Of a stretch of 16,120 bases of DNA, positions 1-9,310 are shown piece after piece. Position numbers and translations under genes: made by a program. Origin of the DNA: Pleurotus ostreatus/Saccharomyces cerevisiae fusant (Eukaryota; Opisthokonta); NCBI GenBank assembly GCA_024196135.1, contig JAMQCK010000768.1, positions 1-16,120 on the forward strand, written 5' to 3'. Position 1 is the first letter of the stretch. Every line of letters begins with the position of its first letter. The notes below the pieces were generated by a model that ran no database searches, was not told the origin of the DNA, and worked only from the letters and a program-made list of their open reading frames with translations.

Positions 1-539
1 TTAGCATATTCTCGGCGCTAGCATCCGGTCAGGCTACATCTGGTATACCTCTATGTGCGGACACCGAAGCAGGTCGCTCCCGCGACTTGGACCCACAGGC
101 TGTGACGCGCGTGTGTCATGTGACCGCGCGAACTCGAACCGTGACGCGGTCGGGTATTGCCGAACATCCCGCCGCCCGCGCATGTCCGCGCTGTTCTACT
201 GCAGCCGACTCGCCGAGGGCGACACAGACATGCGAATCAACACCTCAGGCCGACAGGAAGCGGGTGCGGGTACTCGGAAGAGCCTCAGCGCCGCGCGACC
301 GCCAAGGCGGATAAAAGAACAATGTCTCAGGAAATCGCCAAATATACGACGATCGCATCCGGGCTCAACGGGGAACGTGCAACCTTCCCGCCCGTGGATT
401 ACCCGACGGAGTCCATTCGGTCAGGCTAGGCTCGAAGGGGACGGCATCGTGGAACGAGGTTCTTGCGCCGCGGGGAATATCCGAAGGAAATTGGGAATGA
501 GGCGGTTATCCAGGTGCCGGTGGACCGCACGGCCAGCAG

Positions 540-547
540 TATATAAG
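540..547 (+). promoter_or_regulatory. TATA-box-like element with no downstream gene
   Basis: The stretch at 540-547 reads TATATAAG, a good TATA box on the plus strand. No plus-strand coding region follows before the convergent gene that ends at 911. An AATAAA poly(A)-signal word lies downstream at about 817-822 on the same strand, so a short non-coding transcript of roughly 250 nt is possible. This is inference only. Confidence 0.3.
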
Positions 548-737
548 TCAGAGCGTACACTACATTCGGGGACTTTTTCCGCGCTAGCGAGAAGCCCTAT
601 ATCAGCAGACTCCTGCGATACCAAGCGTTTTACCGAACGTCAGAAATACATACAAACCGCGTTACAAAGTTCTTTATAAGACTCTAAATCGTGTGTGAAC
701 ACTCGGGGTAACTCCTGCGAACAGCCTGATACGTCGG

Positions 738-755
738 CTACTACTGAGGGCTAAG
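738..755 (+). repeat. Left copy of a direct repeat flanking the transposase cassette
   Basis: This copy reads CTACTACTGAGGGCTAAG. The same word with a small gap, CTACTACGGGGCTAAG, occurs at 6736-6751 in the same orientation. The two copies bracket both minus-strand genes. They are direct and not inverted, so they are not terminal inverted repeats; subterminal transposase-binding repeats or chance are both possible. Confidence 0.35.
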
Positions 756-910
756 CGACCAAGTCGCGAAACCTTGCACATCGACTCTAACTACGCCTGT
801 ATCCCCTGGCAATACAAATAAAACGAACTCGCTGCGTCTATCGCGAAGTAGCTTGCTCTTATACTTGATATTCGTGGTTGTGTGTTTGTGGTGTTGAGTA
901 GATCGTCGGT

Positions 911-1616
911 TCAGGCCGTCACGCTACTTTCAGTAGACGTACCGATCCCATCAGTAGTCAGTGTTGAGGTGTCTTCGTTGCGTGCGCGTCCTCGGCCCAT
1001 GTCGAGCTAGCGATGTATGAGCAACAACTCCTCGTGATCTCTGACACGCACCTTCGCGCAAAAGAACGCCCAATCCTCGTCGGCAACATCTTCAATTATC
1101 TTCATGATGCTGGGGACCTGGTCATTGATAGCGAGGAAGGCGCCATAAAGCTGGTCCTCGCTGCGCGTCGTCAGTTACGTAGCTGGAGGGAGATGAAGGC
1201 AACGTACCCATTGGTGTATCCCATGTCCTCGGGGGCATCTTTCCTCTCCATTGCATGCTCGAATATGGACTTAAACGAGAACCACATGTCGCCCATGCGG
1301 CCGATCTTGCGCCCGAGTGCTACGGCCTTCTCTTCCAAATGCGAGGCATGTTTGCTGAACATCCATGGTGAGTGCAGATACGCGTGTAATTGCGGGACAC
1401 TCACCGCTGCTTCTCCTGATCCATAGCGCGCGTCCGCTTGCGTGATTTCCGTATTTCCTTCTCTTGGTCACGACTTCGCACTGGCGAGTGCGAGGGCGAA
1501 CGATGAGCTGGTGATCGAGAACGAGAGCGGCTGAGGTCGCGGCCGCTGGATCGGTGAGGGGGATCACGACTTCGAGCTCTGCTGGTACGTGCAGAACGTG
1601 AGGGTGAACGGGACAT
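911..1616 (-). CDS. RS-domain protein of unknown function, four exons, possibly C-terminally truncated
   Basis: Four exons on the minus strand are joined: 1616-1405, 1354-1208, 1160-1052 and 1006-911. The three introns (1404-1355, 1207-1161, 1051-1007; 50, 47 and 45 nt) have GT-AG ends, and each restores the frame. The product is 187 aa. Residues 1-65 are rich in Arg-Ser dipeptides, as in splicing-factor RS domains, and then basic. Residues 71-155 look helical and globular. An ARNEDTSTL motif near residue 170 recalls an uncharacterised Agaricomycete family in which GA..AR.DDT..LK is followed by a longer C-terminal domain. Here the protein stops about 20 residues later, so it may be cut short. 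The start at 1616 has G at -3, and a TATA box lies about 55 nt upstream. The function is unknown. It runs in the same direction as the transposase gene and could be a second gene of that element or a host gene. Confidence 0.6.
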
Positions 1617-1668
1617 GGCGAAAGATGGTTGGTGGGGGCAAGGAGGGGAAACACTGCGAAGCAACTGA

Positions 1669-1676
1669 ATTTATAA
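1669..1676 (-). promoter_or_regulatory. TATA box of the RS-domain protein gene
   Basis: Read on the minus strand, this is TTATAAAT. It lies about 55 nt upstream of the ATG at 1616, a usual place for a fungal core promoter. The pyrimidine-rich segment between it and the ATG fits a transcription start region. Confidence 0.45.
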
Positions 1677-2108
1677 GTTTCGGATGAATATTGAGGCGAC
1701 TGATCACGTACATGAGCAAGCCGAGCTTCACCTCTGGCCCGAGTTGGCGATGCTGAGAGGCCGTGCTACCGTTTGACGCGCGACTTGAAGGCAAAGTCTG
1801 ACAAATGATGAGAAAGCAGAGCGAGACGATGTGGGCAGTTAGGCATCATGCTCGGGTAGCAAGCGCGGAAGGGGCACGGTGATGGTGAGTCTGCTCGTGA
1901 GGGATACCCAGCGGTGATGATGGGGCGGACAGAGGCTCGTCGACGATCGGGCACCTGATGACAATGGGCTGGTAAACATGACCAAAGCCATCAGCCGCGT
2001 CTTTGTGGCGCGTCTTGCGCCTCCAACGCGTCGCGCATGAGGGAGGAACGAACGGAATGCTCTGCGGGACTGCTGGAATGTGGTGTAGAATTAGAACATG
2101 TGACCTAT
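1677..2108 (-). other. Spacer between the transposase stop and the RS gene promoter
   Basis: These 432 bases separate two minus-strand genes in tandem. No coding exon with convincing splice sites was found. The segment should hold the 3' end of the transposase transcript and the upstream control region of the RS-domain gene. No AATAAA word was recognised on the minus strand. Confidence 0.4.
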
Positions 2109-5100
2109 CTAGTCTATGCTACTCGTATCGTGCTCGGAGTCTGCAGTATCCGAGCCATCGGCATCATCGAGCGCATCCTCCCCATCCTCCGATGCAAGCG
2201 CGCCTTCCGCATCACCCGCGTCACTATCCGGCATACTTGCAAGCTGATACACCTCGTGCGGGAAGTCGGGAGGGTTCAAATGGCCCACTCCTAGACCTAG
2301 GTAGCGCATCATCATGTCCCGATCGACGAAGCTGTAGTGAATGTTAGAGAAAGTGTTGGCTGGTGTTCTCTCACTCACCGCGAGACATAGTAGCTTTCCC
2401 AATCATTGGTTAAGTAGTCCCGAGCGACGGAAGGGCCGAGTAGTGAAGAAGTCCTACCCCATGCAAAGGCAGGAATGAGATGGCAGGCACGAACGACGAG
2501 TGCGGGATCGAGGAAGCCAAATGCGCCAGATGGGTCGTCCTTGGGAACATATCCCACTCTATCAAGCCTCAGTGTGGTAGGTCCCCCAACCCAGTCTGGC
2601 TCAGCGCCAAACCAACGCACCCATAGGAATTCCAATCGAGTAGGCTCCATCGCGTGTGGGTTGGGGAAGACATTGGCATGGAATATCCCCAGGACACGGG
2701 CATACCAGAACGGGCCACTTGGTCTTCGCCCCGAAGTGTCCTTCTCCTCATTGGACAAGACCATGACGCAGGACTTGCCGCTGTGAGATATTCGCGCTAA
2801 CTTTCCATCGCGCATCTGGTGGGTGACGTGGAGTATGTCTTGACCACGACGGATATCGTACGTAGTAAAGTTGAAGGCGGCTGTAGCGTGCGGATATATG
2901 CGGTTATGTTCGATGTCGATGTTCGACCATTCCTCGCGAGAGTATTCTGGTTCGTCGCTGGCTGCTGCTCTGTTCTGAAAGCGCGCCAAGAAATGCGACT
3001 TGAGCTTTGGTATAAAGTCCTGGGCCAAAACGTCAGAGAGAGAGGGTGAAAGTATAGTCCTGAAGACGTACCACAAACGCCGGATCACTCTCATGCGCAG
3101 GCAACCACCGCGAAAGGTAATACTTCTCGCCAGTCTCATCTTCCGCGATCCGATGATGCCGAGTAGCATCGGATGCCAGCTTAGGGCGCCGGCCGCGCCG
3201 CTTCGAAGAGGATCGGAGGGCAGAACTCGGTGTTGATCTGCGCGCAGTTCGTTTGGGGGCAGAGTTTACTGAGCTCGAATCCGACGTAGATGAGTTATCG
3301 TCGCTCTCATTCCTGCCGCAGTCCTCCGGGTAGACGGTGTTGAGCTCACTGTACATTTTCCGATGGACCCACTCGCTGACGTCCTGCTTTGCAAACTGAG
3401 CATCAAGATTGCGAGGTCCCATCCGAAGGCGGCGGCGCTTGAGGATGCGATGCTCTGACTCGCCCTGATTTCCAACTTGTCAATGTCCTAGTCAGCGTTG
3501 TGAATGGAAGTTACTCACTGTTTGCGTGCTGATCTGTAAGAGAGACCCGAATTTGCGAACATGAGATGCAGCGTCACCGAGGAAGTGCAGCTTGATGGTC
3601 GCAAGACTGTATGTCTTGCGCCGGCGGGTGTCGCCAGAATCCAGCACCTTCGAAGATGAGCCTGGACCCAACGCCTTGCTCGCCTTCTTCGCCTCAGCGC
3701 GCTTACGCGCGTTGTACTCGCGGTCAGTTTCTCGAGTTGCGTAGGCAGGGCAGATAATATCAGCGAAATACCGCAGTGCCTTGCCGAGCTCCCGAGTGGC
3801 GCGCTCGAGGACTTTAACAGACGAGGAGGTATGCATCTGGAGCTTCGCGAGGGAATGCCAGTACGCCATGAGATAGAGTAGATGTTGGATGAACTCGTCG
3901 TGCTTGCTATCGTTGAATAGCCCTTCAAAGCATGGAATAGAGCACTGCAGGATGTCCTCGTAGTCACGGGCAGCGAGTTGCTTCAGTTCCCCAACGTTGG
4001 CCCAGAAGCGGCGTATTGTATCATGCCCGAAGGTCGGGACGTTGCGAAAGCTAGGACGAAAAGTCAGAGGGGATGATTAAAATTGACGAGATATACTTAC
4101 CGCTCATTCAGAAGCATGATCTTCGAACGGTCAAGGGAGTGCAGCATACGTATGAGATGAGTGAGGACACCCTTCCAAACGCCAAGTTCAAACTCGTGCA
4201 TGATATCCACGACGAGCATCTCAAAGATGTCGAAGTGAAATCGTGTGAGCTCAGAGGCGAAGGCGGAAAATGCGTTCTAGCGAGAGGTTTGTTAGTTCGG
4301 TGCTCGAAAAGCTGCAAGAGAAAGACAAACCTCAGTAGGTACAAGCGACTCGTCGAAGAGCAAGTCTTCGACTGCTTGACTGTTAACAGCATATCCCTCC
4401 TTGTAGATGATTTCACGCGCTTCCGCAACTTTTTGGCGCCTGGATGCGTCGTCCACGCGTTTATTATCAGCGCGCAGGTCACGATCGCTATCTGTACCCA
4501 ATTCGCGTATCCGTGTCTTCAGAACTGTGCAGCGTGTGCACGGGCAAGTTCCTAGGTCACGGATCGTGGCAACAAGGACTCTGTATGATGGTCAGTAGGC
4601 TGGACTTTGAACGATGGTCAATACACACTTTTCGGGGTAGTCTGCTGAGTATGTGAACAGCCGTGGATAGATCCTTCGCTTTATACCATCAGTGCACGTC
4701 AGGACAATGCCGTGCTCATACGCATGTCGAAATTCGGGATCTGACAGCAGGAGCTTCCAAACTTCGTGAAACAGCTCGCGCCGGCAATGCGTAAGCAGAG
4801 CTGCTGTCGGGTTTATACCCTTGCTTCGCAAGAAATCCTCGATGGAGTCCGGGAGCTGTGACGGGTGTCAGGGAGCAAGAATGGACAGGCTTTCATTACA
4901 CGTACCGAAGGGAAGAATGCGGCATGACGAGCAGCTCGCGATGAGGGCTTCATGCGTGCGTGCATGGAGAGGTTGCCAAAAAAGATATAAAGTGGCCAAG
5001 CCTTCGACGGCCCGAACTGCGCGATTTGTGTAGCGTCCGACCACGCCATATACGCCGCAATCACTCGAGGTAGATCACACCCGGGTTCTGCAGGAGTCGC

Positions 5101-6660
5101 CAAAAGTTCTCGCTCAGCACATCGGAACGCTTCAGAGCCATAGAGTTCGCCATAGAGTGACTCTGGAGCGAAGCCGTCGTAAGGAGGTGTCCACTGTTCC
5201 TCGAACGGATGCCAGTGGAACTCCTTTGATAGCTCGTCCTCTGCGACGGTCGTCTTCAAAATGTGCATGAGCGAGCGCGTGTGGACATTCTCGACCTTGA
5301 AGCGATGGCAGTTATCGTCGGAATCAGCAGGCTGCACGGTATCGTTGCGGCGGGCCGCGGCGCGCTCGCGCGCGCGCTGCTTCCGTTTTGCGGCGGTCAT
5401 CTTCTGACCTGTCGGAATCGCTATCGTAACGTCCGTCTTCGTCCATCCATTGCCTTGCCACGGAGACTGGACATCTGCTGCGATGAGCTCATCTATCTTC
5501 TTGAGGTTCACGCCCCGAAGATCTTCGTTATGAAAGCGACGGTCATTCATGAGTTGGAAAGACCGGTCACGTTCATTCAAGGTCTTCTTCGTACCGCCAG
5601 TGTGATGTAGGTGGTTAAAAAGAAACGAAGATACGTTCGGGTAAGGCCAAATTATGTCCTTGATCCTCCGCTTCTTGTGCCCCCGCCCAGCGGAGGCCCT
5701 CGCATCCAGAAGATCTTCCGGCGTCGCATGCATGTCCGGAATGTTAGTCGGCCGCCTGCGATACACTCGCGTCACGCCAAAGCGATTCGGAGCAGACCGA
5801 ACGTTCTCATGAACGTGCAGAATGACACGGCGCAACGGGTGGGCGGCTTCCGGTTCGCGCACAGGTGATGTGTCGGGCATGTTGTCGTAGGCTGTATGTA
5901 ACTCGCCGGGTCCTTGCGGTAAGACATCGATGGCCGCAAGAAGGCGACGGAGTGGTTTCCACCGTCGCTTCTGAAGGGGGGACGAGGGAGGATGAGGACC
6001 GTGGAGTGAAGGGAGTGGATCGGTGGGGTTAATAGTGTGTGCCATGTTGCTGAGCGGGGCTGAGGATGCAGGAGCCTCATCCTGGAAGAGATGTCAGACT
6101 CTCGAAGAAGTAGAGCATTCAAGCGACACACCTGTACATCTGGGCTGTCCATCAACTCGGCCTGCACACCTGTATCGTCGACCGCCATAGATACCTGCAG
6201 CATGATTAGGGCGACTTGACCTGACTGTCAAAATAGGACGCACCGTCGGAGACTCCGCACGCAGGCGGCGAGCATGTCGACTTGACGCTAAGGAATCTGA
6301 GGGGGATCTCTGGCGCTTGCGAGGCCTGATCGTGCTGAAGACAGCATCCTTGAGGCGTTGCAATCCTCCGCTTCTGCGTAAACTTAGTATTTCCTTCGTC
6401 CGGAGTCGCGCCGCAGAGCAGATCTTCGTATGCTGCGTTAGGGCACCTTGGTTTGCGAAGGGCCTGCCGCATCCATCACATTGGAACGGATGGCGGTCGT
6501 TATCGTGCCAATGTTGTGTCGAAACGCGTGGTGCGCGCTCGGCTGGCTTCCGCGATGCATGACTGGTGCAGGCAGACGAGCTAGACGAGGAGGAGGTCGA
6601 GGCGGTTGTGCAGGAGGTGCTTGATGATGAGGAAGCCGTAGAGGGGGTGCGCCGACGCAT
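2109..6660 (-). CDS. Plavaka-family transposase with N-terminal C2HC zinc finger, intact, ten exons
   Basis: The exons are 6660-6244, 6194-6132, 6081-4906, 4855-4629, 4580-4331, 4276-4101, 4050-3519, 3464-3072, 3019-2379 and 2331-2109. Nine GT-AG introns of 47-54 nt separate them. The spliced frame has no stop and gives 1365 aa. The protein begins with a poly-Ser segment and then a C2HC finger (C61, C64, H77, C81), probably for DNA binding. A basic stretch at 392-405 may be a nuclear signal. Conserved Plavaka blocks follow in order: FHWHPF near 448, SDAT and WPLYIFFGN at 508-530, HCRREL near 576, a CPCTRC knuckle at 640-645, DIMHEFELGVWK from 735, STQTGESEH near 946, and WYARVLGIFH, FLWVRWFG, FGFLDP and FVDRDMMMRY in the C-terminal third. 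It ends in an acidic tail. Plavaka enzymes are RNase H-fold transposases common in Agaricomycetes. D735 is a candidate catalytic Asp by inference. The first in-frame ATG (6660) was chosen; I saw no upstream TATA box. Confidence 0.93.
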
Positions 6661-7260
6661 TGTAGGCACCACGGTGAGGGACTTGGGGAGAGGTGCGATC
6701 GAGCTTCGCGGAAGTTCAAGAGATGATGATTAAGTCTACTACGGGGCTAAGATATGCCGATCGCGCTTTCCAGGGCGTACTGGCGTTGCCTGCGAGGCGG
6801 TGACCGACAAGCGACAAGAGCAATGCAAGGACGTGCAAGGGAGCGTAGGGAATGTACTGCCCGATCAGCAGCTTGGTCATCAGGCTGCCGCCGGGCGGTC
6901 CGCTTATCCGGTCACGCCACCCCGGCATCGTCCGGCACGATGTACAATCGCGGACAATGAATTATCTTTTCGCAAGGATTTCCGTGATGAATCTGATCAC
7001 ACATGTTGCGACGCGTTCCTGCTACTTCCTGCTTCGGGGCATCATGATGTCAAAACTACCAGCCACTATGCCTTATCCTGCACGTCTGCATGGCGCCTGA
7101 CCGACGCCACGGTCTCTAGCCACCCCGCCCCACCAGTAGCAACTCCAGAGGTCGTGCACGCCAGTCGTCAAGTCCGGTCACCCGCAGCCGGGTTCTGGTG
7201 CGTCTACATAGAATCGCGGTGGGGTGGGCTCGTGGGCTCACCTTTCGGTCACGATAGGCC
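6661..7260. other. Divergent intergenic region
   Basis: This is the upstream region shared by the minus-strand transposase gene and the plus-strand membrane-protein gene. No clear TATA box is seen near either start. A 70-codon minus-strand frame ends at 6716 and contains a hydrophobic run, but it has no recognised family. If the transposon ends on this side within the window, its boundary should be here; no inverted partner of this sequence was found in 1-910. Confidence 0.4.
6736..6751 (+). repeat. Right copy of a direct repeat flanking the transposase cassette
   Basis: This is the partner of the copy at 738-755, from which it differs by a two-base gap and one possible mismatch. It lies about 75 bp upstream of the transposase start codon, in its presumed 5' leader or promoter. 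Confidence 0.35.
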
Positions 7261-8467
7261 ATGTCCGACGCGCCCCCGGACGATATCTGGCTCGAGCAAA
7301 GTCGCCTCAATGGCATGCTGACGGGGTCTATCACTTGGGGTGCGTCCCCGGCTTGGTATCTGCAGTCGCGCGGACTGACGCGTTCTGCAGGGATATTCTT
7401 CCAGTTGACGGTGCAGGCGCTTGTCTCCCTCAACCGCAGCGCGGGCAGGTGTAAGCACAGGATACCGAGGGGGCGCAAGCTGGCGCTAAATGCCTACGTG
7501 ATCGTCACCTTCGTCCTCGCCACCGTAGGATTCGCGTGTAACGCGCGATATACGGAGGAGATATGGATAGATAGGCGAGGACCTGGCATTAGTCCAACCA
7601 TTCTCATCTTGAATGAGTTTGACTTTTACATCAACAGACTGGCAATTGCGTGGTACGAGTGCCTACCTTCCAACGTCTTGCCAGTACGCTAAACCCATTC
7701 CCCCCAGCTACTATGTCATGGGCTGGATCATGGACCTCCTGCTTCTGCACCGCGCCTTCATCGTATGGAACTACAACATCTTCGTTGTGCTCCTCATGTC
7801 CGGCCTCTACCTCTCCACCGTCACCATGTCTATTGGCGTCATGGTCCTCGCCCAGCGGCACGCCGTCTTCTCCCACCTCGGCGTCTAGCTCGCCTACCTC
7901 TCCCTCTCCGTCTCCACCAACATCGTCTTCACGCTCCTCGTCGCCGGCCGCCTGCTCGCCGTGCGCAACCGCATCCGCGACACGCTCGGCGCGGAGTACA
8001 GCACCACGTTCGGGAGCGTCGCGGCCACGCTCGTTGAGTCCTCCGCGCTGTACAGCGTCTTTGGCATCGTCTTCATCGTGGCGTTTGCGCTGGGGAGCAA
8101 CGTGCAGAATCTGATCTTTCTGGCGATCAGCCATGTCCAGGTGGGCACGGTGTCGGTGTTGTGCGTGTGAGCGCGGTCTGACGCGTTGCAGGGTATCGCG
8201 CAGCTGCTGATCATCTTGCGCGTGGCGGACGGCCGCGAGTATGACAGGCGGGTGGGCGCGGCGTCGACGGGCGCGCAGGCGAACTCGATTGTGTTCACAC
8301 CGCGCACGGAGGTCGATCTCGGGCGAACGTCGATGGGTGATACCGTTGAGGCGCCCAACCTGACGGCTTGTGATGCTACGTTGGACGACCATTACCACAG
8401 GGGAGCAGCTCCCCGCCAGCTGGAACAACACGGGAAGTGGATGGGGGCGGGTGAGAATGGGTTCTGA
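7261..8467 (+). CDS. Seven-transmembrane orphan protein with an in-frame stop (possible pseudogene)
   Basis: The exons are 7261-7339, 7391-7652, 7708-8140 and 8192-8467, with GT-AG introns of 51, 55 and 51 nt. The joined length is 350 codons including the stop. Seven hydrophobic segments are visible: around the ITWGIFFQLTVQAL junction, ALNAYVIVTFVLATVGF, YYVMGWIMDLLLLHRAFIVW, FVVLLMSGLYLSTVTMSIGV, AYLSLSVSTNIVFTLLVAG, LVESSALYSVFGIVFIVAFA and HVQGIAQLLIILRVA. A polar tail of about 75 residues follows. This layout matches a large family of orphan 7-TM proteins in Agaricomycetes with no known ligand. Codon 174 is TAG (7886-7888), between the fourth and fifth segments, and the frame stays open and family-like beyond it. 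It is therefore a recent pseudogene, a sequencing error or an odd allele. The product would sit in a membrane; any receptor role is only inferred. Confidence 0.8.
7886..7888 (+). other. In-frame TAG stop in the seven-transmembrane gene
   Basis: The codons read GGC GTC TAG CTC GCC TAC. The family usually has GV directly followed by AY here, so TAG CTC could also be a six-base insertion. No GT donor and AG acceptor pair removes the stop while keeping the neighbouring transmembrane segments. Confidence 0.85.
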
Positions 8468-8784
8468 GTGCACGGCCTTATAACGCTGTGCCGCGCGATA
8501 TACAAATCTTGTTGTGGAGTAGGCCCTGAGGTGGCGGTGGTGGTTCTGGCTGGGCATCGGGGCGTGATGTGACTGGAGTTCAACCGTGGTGTTTCCTGTT
8601 TGGGCGGAATTTCGAGGAGTGAGAAGTTGGACCGCAACGATGTTCATTTTTCAAAAATCTCGCTCGTTCGTCTTCGGACCCCGCGGGCTCACTAGAGGGG
8701 GCAAATACAAGGTGAATTACCGCGGGATTTCTCAATATTCGCCCTTGAACTCGTCCTATGGCCTGCTCGACTCCCCGATCTCGG

Positions 8785-8791
8785 ATATAAG
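8785..8791 (+). promoter_or_regulatory. Possible TATA box
   Basis: The word ATATAAG lies about 155 nt upstream of the small ORF that begins at 8943. A pyrimidine-rich segment and then an A-rich stretch just before the ATG follow, the usual order in fungal promoters. No downstream gene could be confirmed. Confidence 0.25.
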
Positions 8792-8942
8792 TGTGACATG
8801 GGGGTCAGCTGTTGCCCCTCTCCAGCTATCACTGTCGTTCAAGCGCGGGGTTGTAGTACTTCTGCTTCTCTATCCTTGTGCTAGTTCCCTCGTATCTAGC
8901 TAACATACTGTGCCCCCTACGATTTTTTCCTCCTCAAAGCAC

Positions 8943-9044
8943 ATGACTTGCCAAGGCAGCCCGCTACTGCCTGCCTCCACCTCGTGTTCTCAGTCCTACT
9001 TCTCAGACGTACTGCTGTATATCATCTCATTGTTCGTGGAGTGA
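8943..9044 (+). CDS. Small ORF of 33 residues, unrecognised
   Basis: The ATG is preceded by AAAGCAC, giving G or A in the near upstream positions. The peptide has a hydrophobic C-terminal half (DVLLYIISLF). No family is recognised. It ends 75 bp before the inserted transposon and might be the first exon of a disrupted gene. A chance ORF is at least as likely. Confidence 0.15.
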   Translation: MTCQGSPLLPASTSCSQSYFSDVLLYIISLFVE

Positions 9045-9070
9045 TCGACAGGGGTGACTTGTCTGCGGGA

Positions 9071-9105
9071 CGGGCAGAACACCGCCGGAAGGCGGACCCT
9101 GCCCG
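9071..9105 (+). other. Strong stem-loop with GGAA tetraloop
   Basis: A 7-bp outer stem (CGGGCAG 9071-9077 with CTGCCCG 9099-9105) encloses a 5-bp inner stem (CCGCC 9082-9086 with GGCGG 9091-9095) and a GGAA loop of GNRA type. The word GTCTGCGG stands on both sides (9061-9068 and 9110-9117). No known RNA family was recognised. It could be a transcription end structure, the footprint of an earlier insertion, or chance in GC-rich DNA. Confidence 0.45.
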
Positions 9106-9119
9106 AGTAGTCTGCGGAG

Positions 9120-9127
9120 GACATAAT
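9120..9127 (+). repeat. Target-site duplication, left copy
   Basis: The sequence GACATAAT directly precedes the left terminal inverted repeat and is identical to 9775-9782, directly after the right one. An exact 8-bp duplication at both edges marks an insertion event. Confidence 0.9.
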
Positions 9128-9159
9128 AGGACCCCGGAATATACGCACAAAGGCCGTCC
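9128..9159 (+). repeat. Left terminal inverted repeat
   Basis: It begins AGGACCCCGGAATATACGCA, then has three mismatched bases, then AGGCCGTCC, which again matches the right end. Confidence 0.9.
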
Positions 9160-9310
9160 AGCGGTGCGGATAAATCTTGGGGGTCCCGGCCGGTAGGCCG
9201 GTCCAAAAAATGGATAAATTGGGAGCTTGAGGGCGCGGAGGCCGGCCCAAAAACGCGGATATGTACGGGGTATGCGGTGAAGCCGTCCTGAAAAAACGGA
9301 TACCGGGACC
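9152..9310 (+). repeat. Left subterminal repeat cluster
   Basis: Four diverged units spaced 41-45 bp apart share the pattern GGCCGTCC, then an A-rich stretch, then CGGATAAAT or a variant (CGGATAAAT 9167, TGGATAAAT 9211, CGGATATGT 9256, CGGATACCG 9297). Clustered subterminal repeats of this kind usually bind the transposase. Confidence 0.7.

Larger units (their letters stand above)
1..910. other. Region without a convincing gene
   Basis: No coding region here can be supported. Several frames are open because the DNA is GC-rich, including a 208-codon plus-strand frame from 53 to 679, but none shows domain-like composition and a TATA box lies inside that frame. A short frame from ATG 322 to a stop at 428 encodes 35 residues and has A at -3, but it has no recognisable continuation. 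A 15-bp near-identical direct repeat (14 of 15 matches) lies at 22-36 and 414-428. Confidence 0.5.
8468..9119. other. Intergenic region between the membrane-protein gene and the transposon
   Basis: No supported gene. It contains a TATA-like word at about 8785-8791, a pyrimidine-rich stretch near 8855-8935, a 33-residue ORF beginning at 8943, and a hairpin at 9071-9105. Taken together, the promoter-like order could mark a gene start that is now interrupted by the transposon at 9128. Confidence 0.4.

Noticed and set aside
22..428. A short insertion bounded by 15-bp direct repeats at 22-36 and 414-428
   Set aside because: The repeats differ at one base and no inverted termini lie inside them.
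53..679. A 208-codon plus-strand open frame
   Set aside because: Arg/Ser/Pro-rich composition typical of chance frames in GC-rich DNA, a TATA box within it, and no family resemblance.
6716..6928. A 70-codon minus-strand frame with a hydrophobic stretch
   Set aside because: No recognised family, no promoter, and no splice link to the transposase exons.
1..7240. Terminal inverted repeats or CACTA ends for the Plavaka element
   Set aside because: I compared 1-910 with 6660-7260 in inverted orientation and found only 10-bp matches (for example CCGAAGCAGG), which are expected by chance.
7631..8647. A 338-codon minus-strand open frame
   Set aside because: It is antisense to the seven-transmembrane gene; its His/Arg/Asp-rich product is the usual mirror of GC-rich coding DNA.
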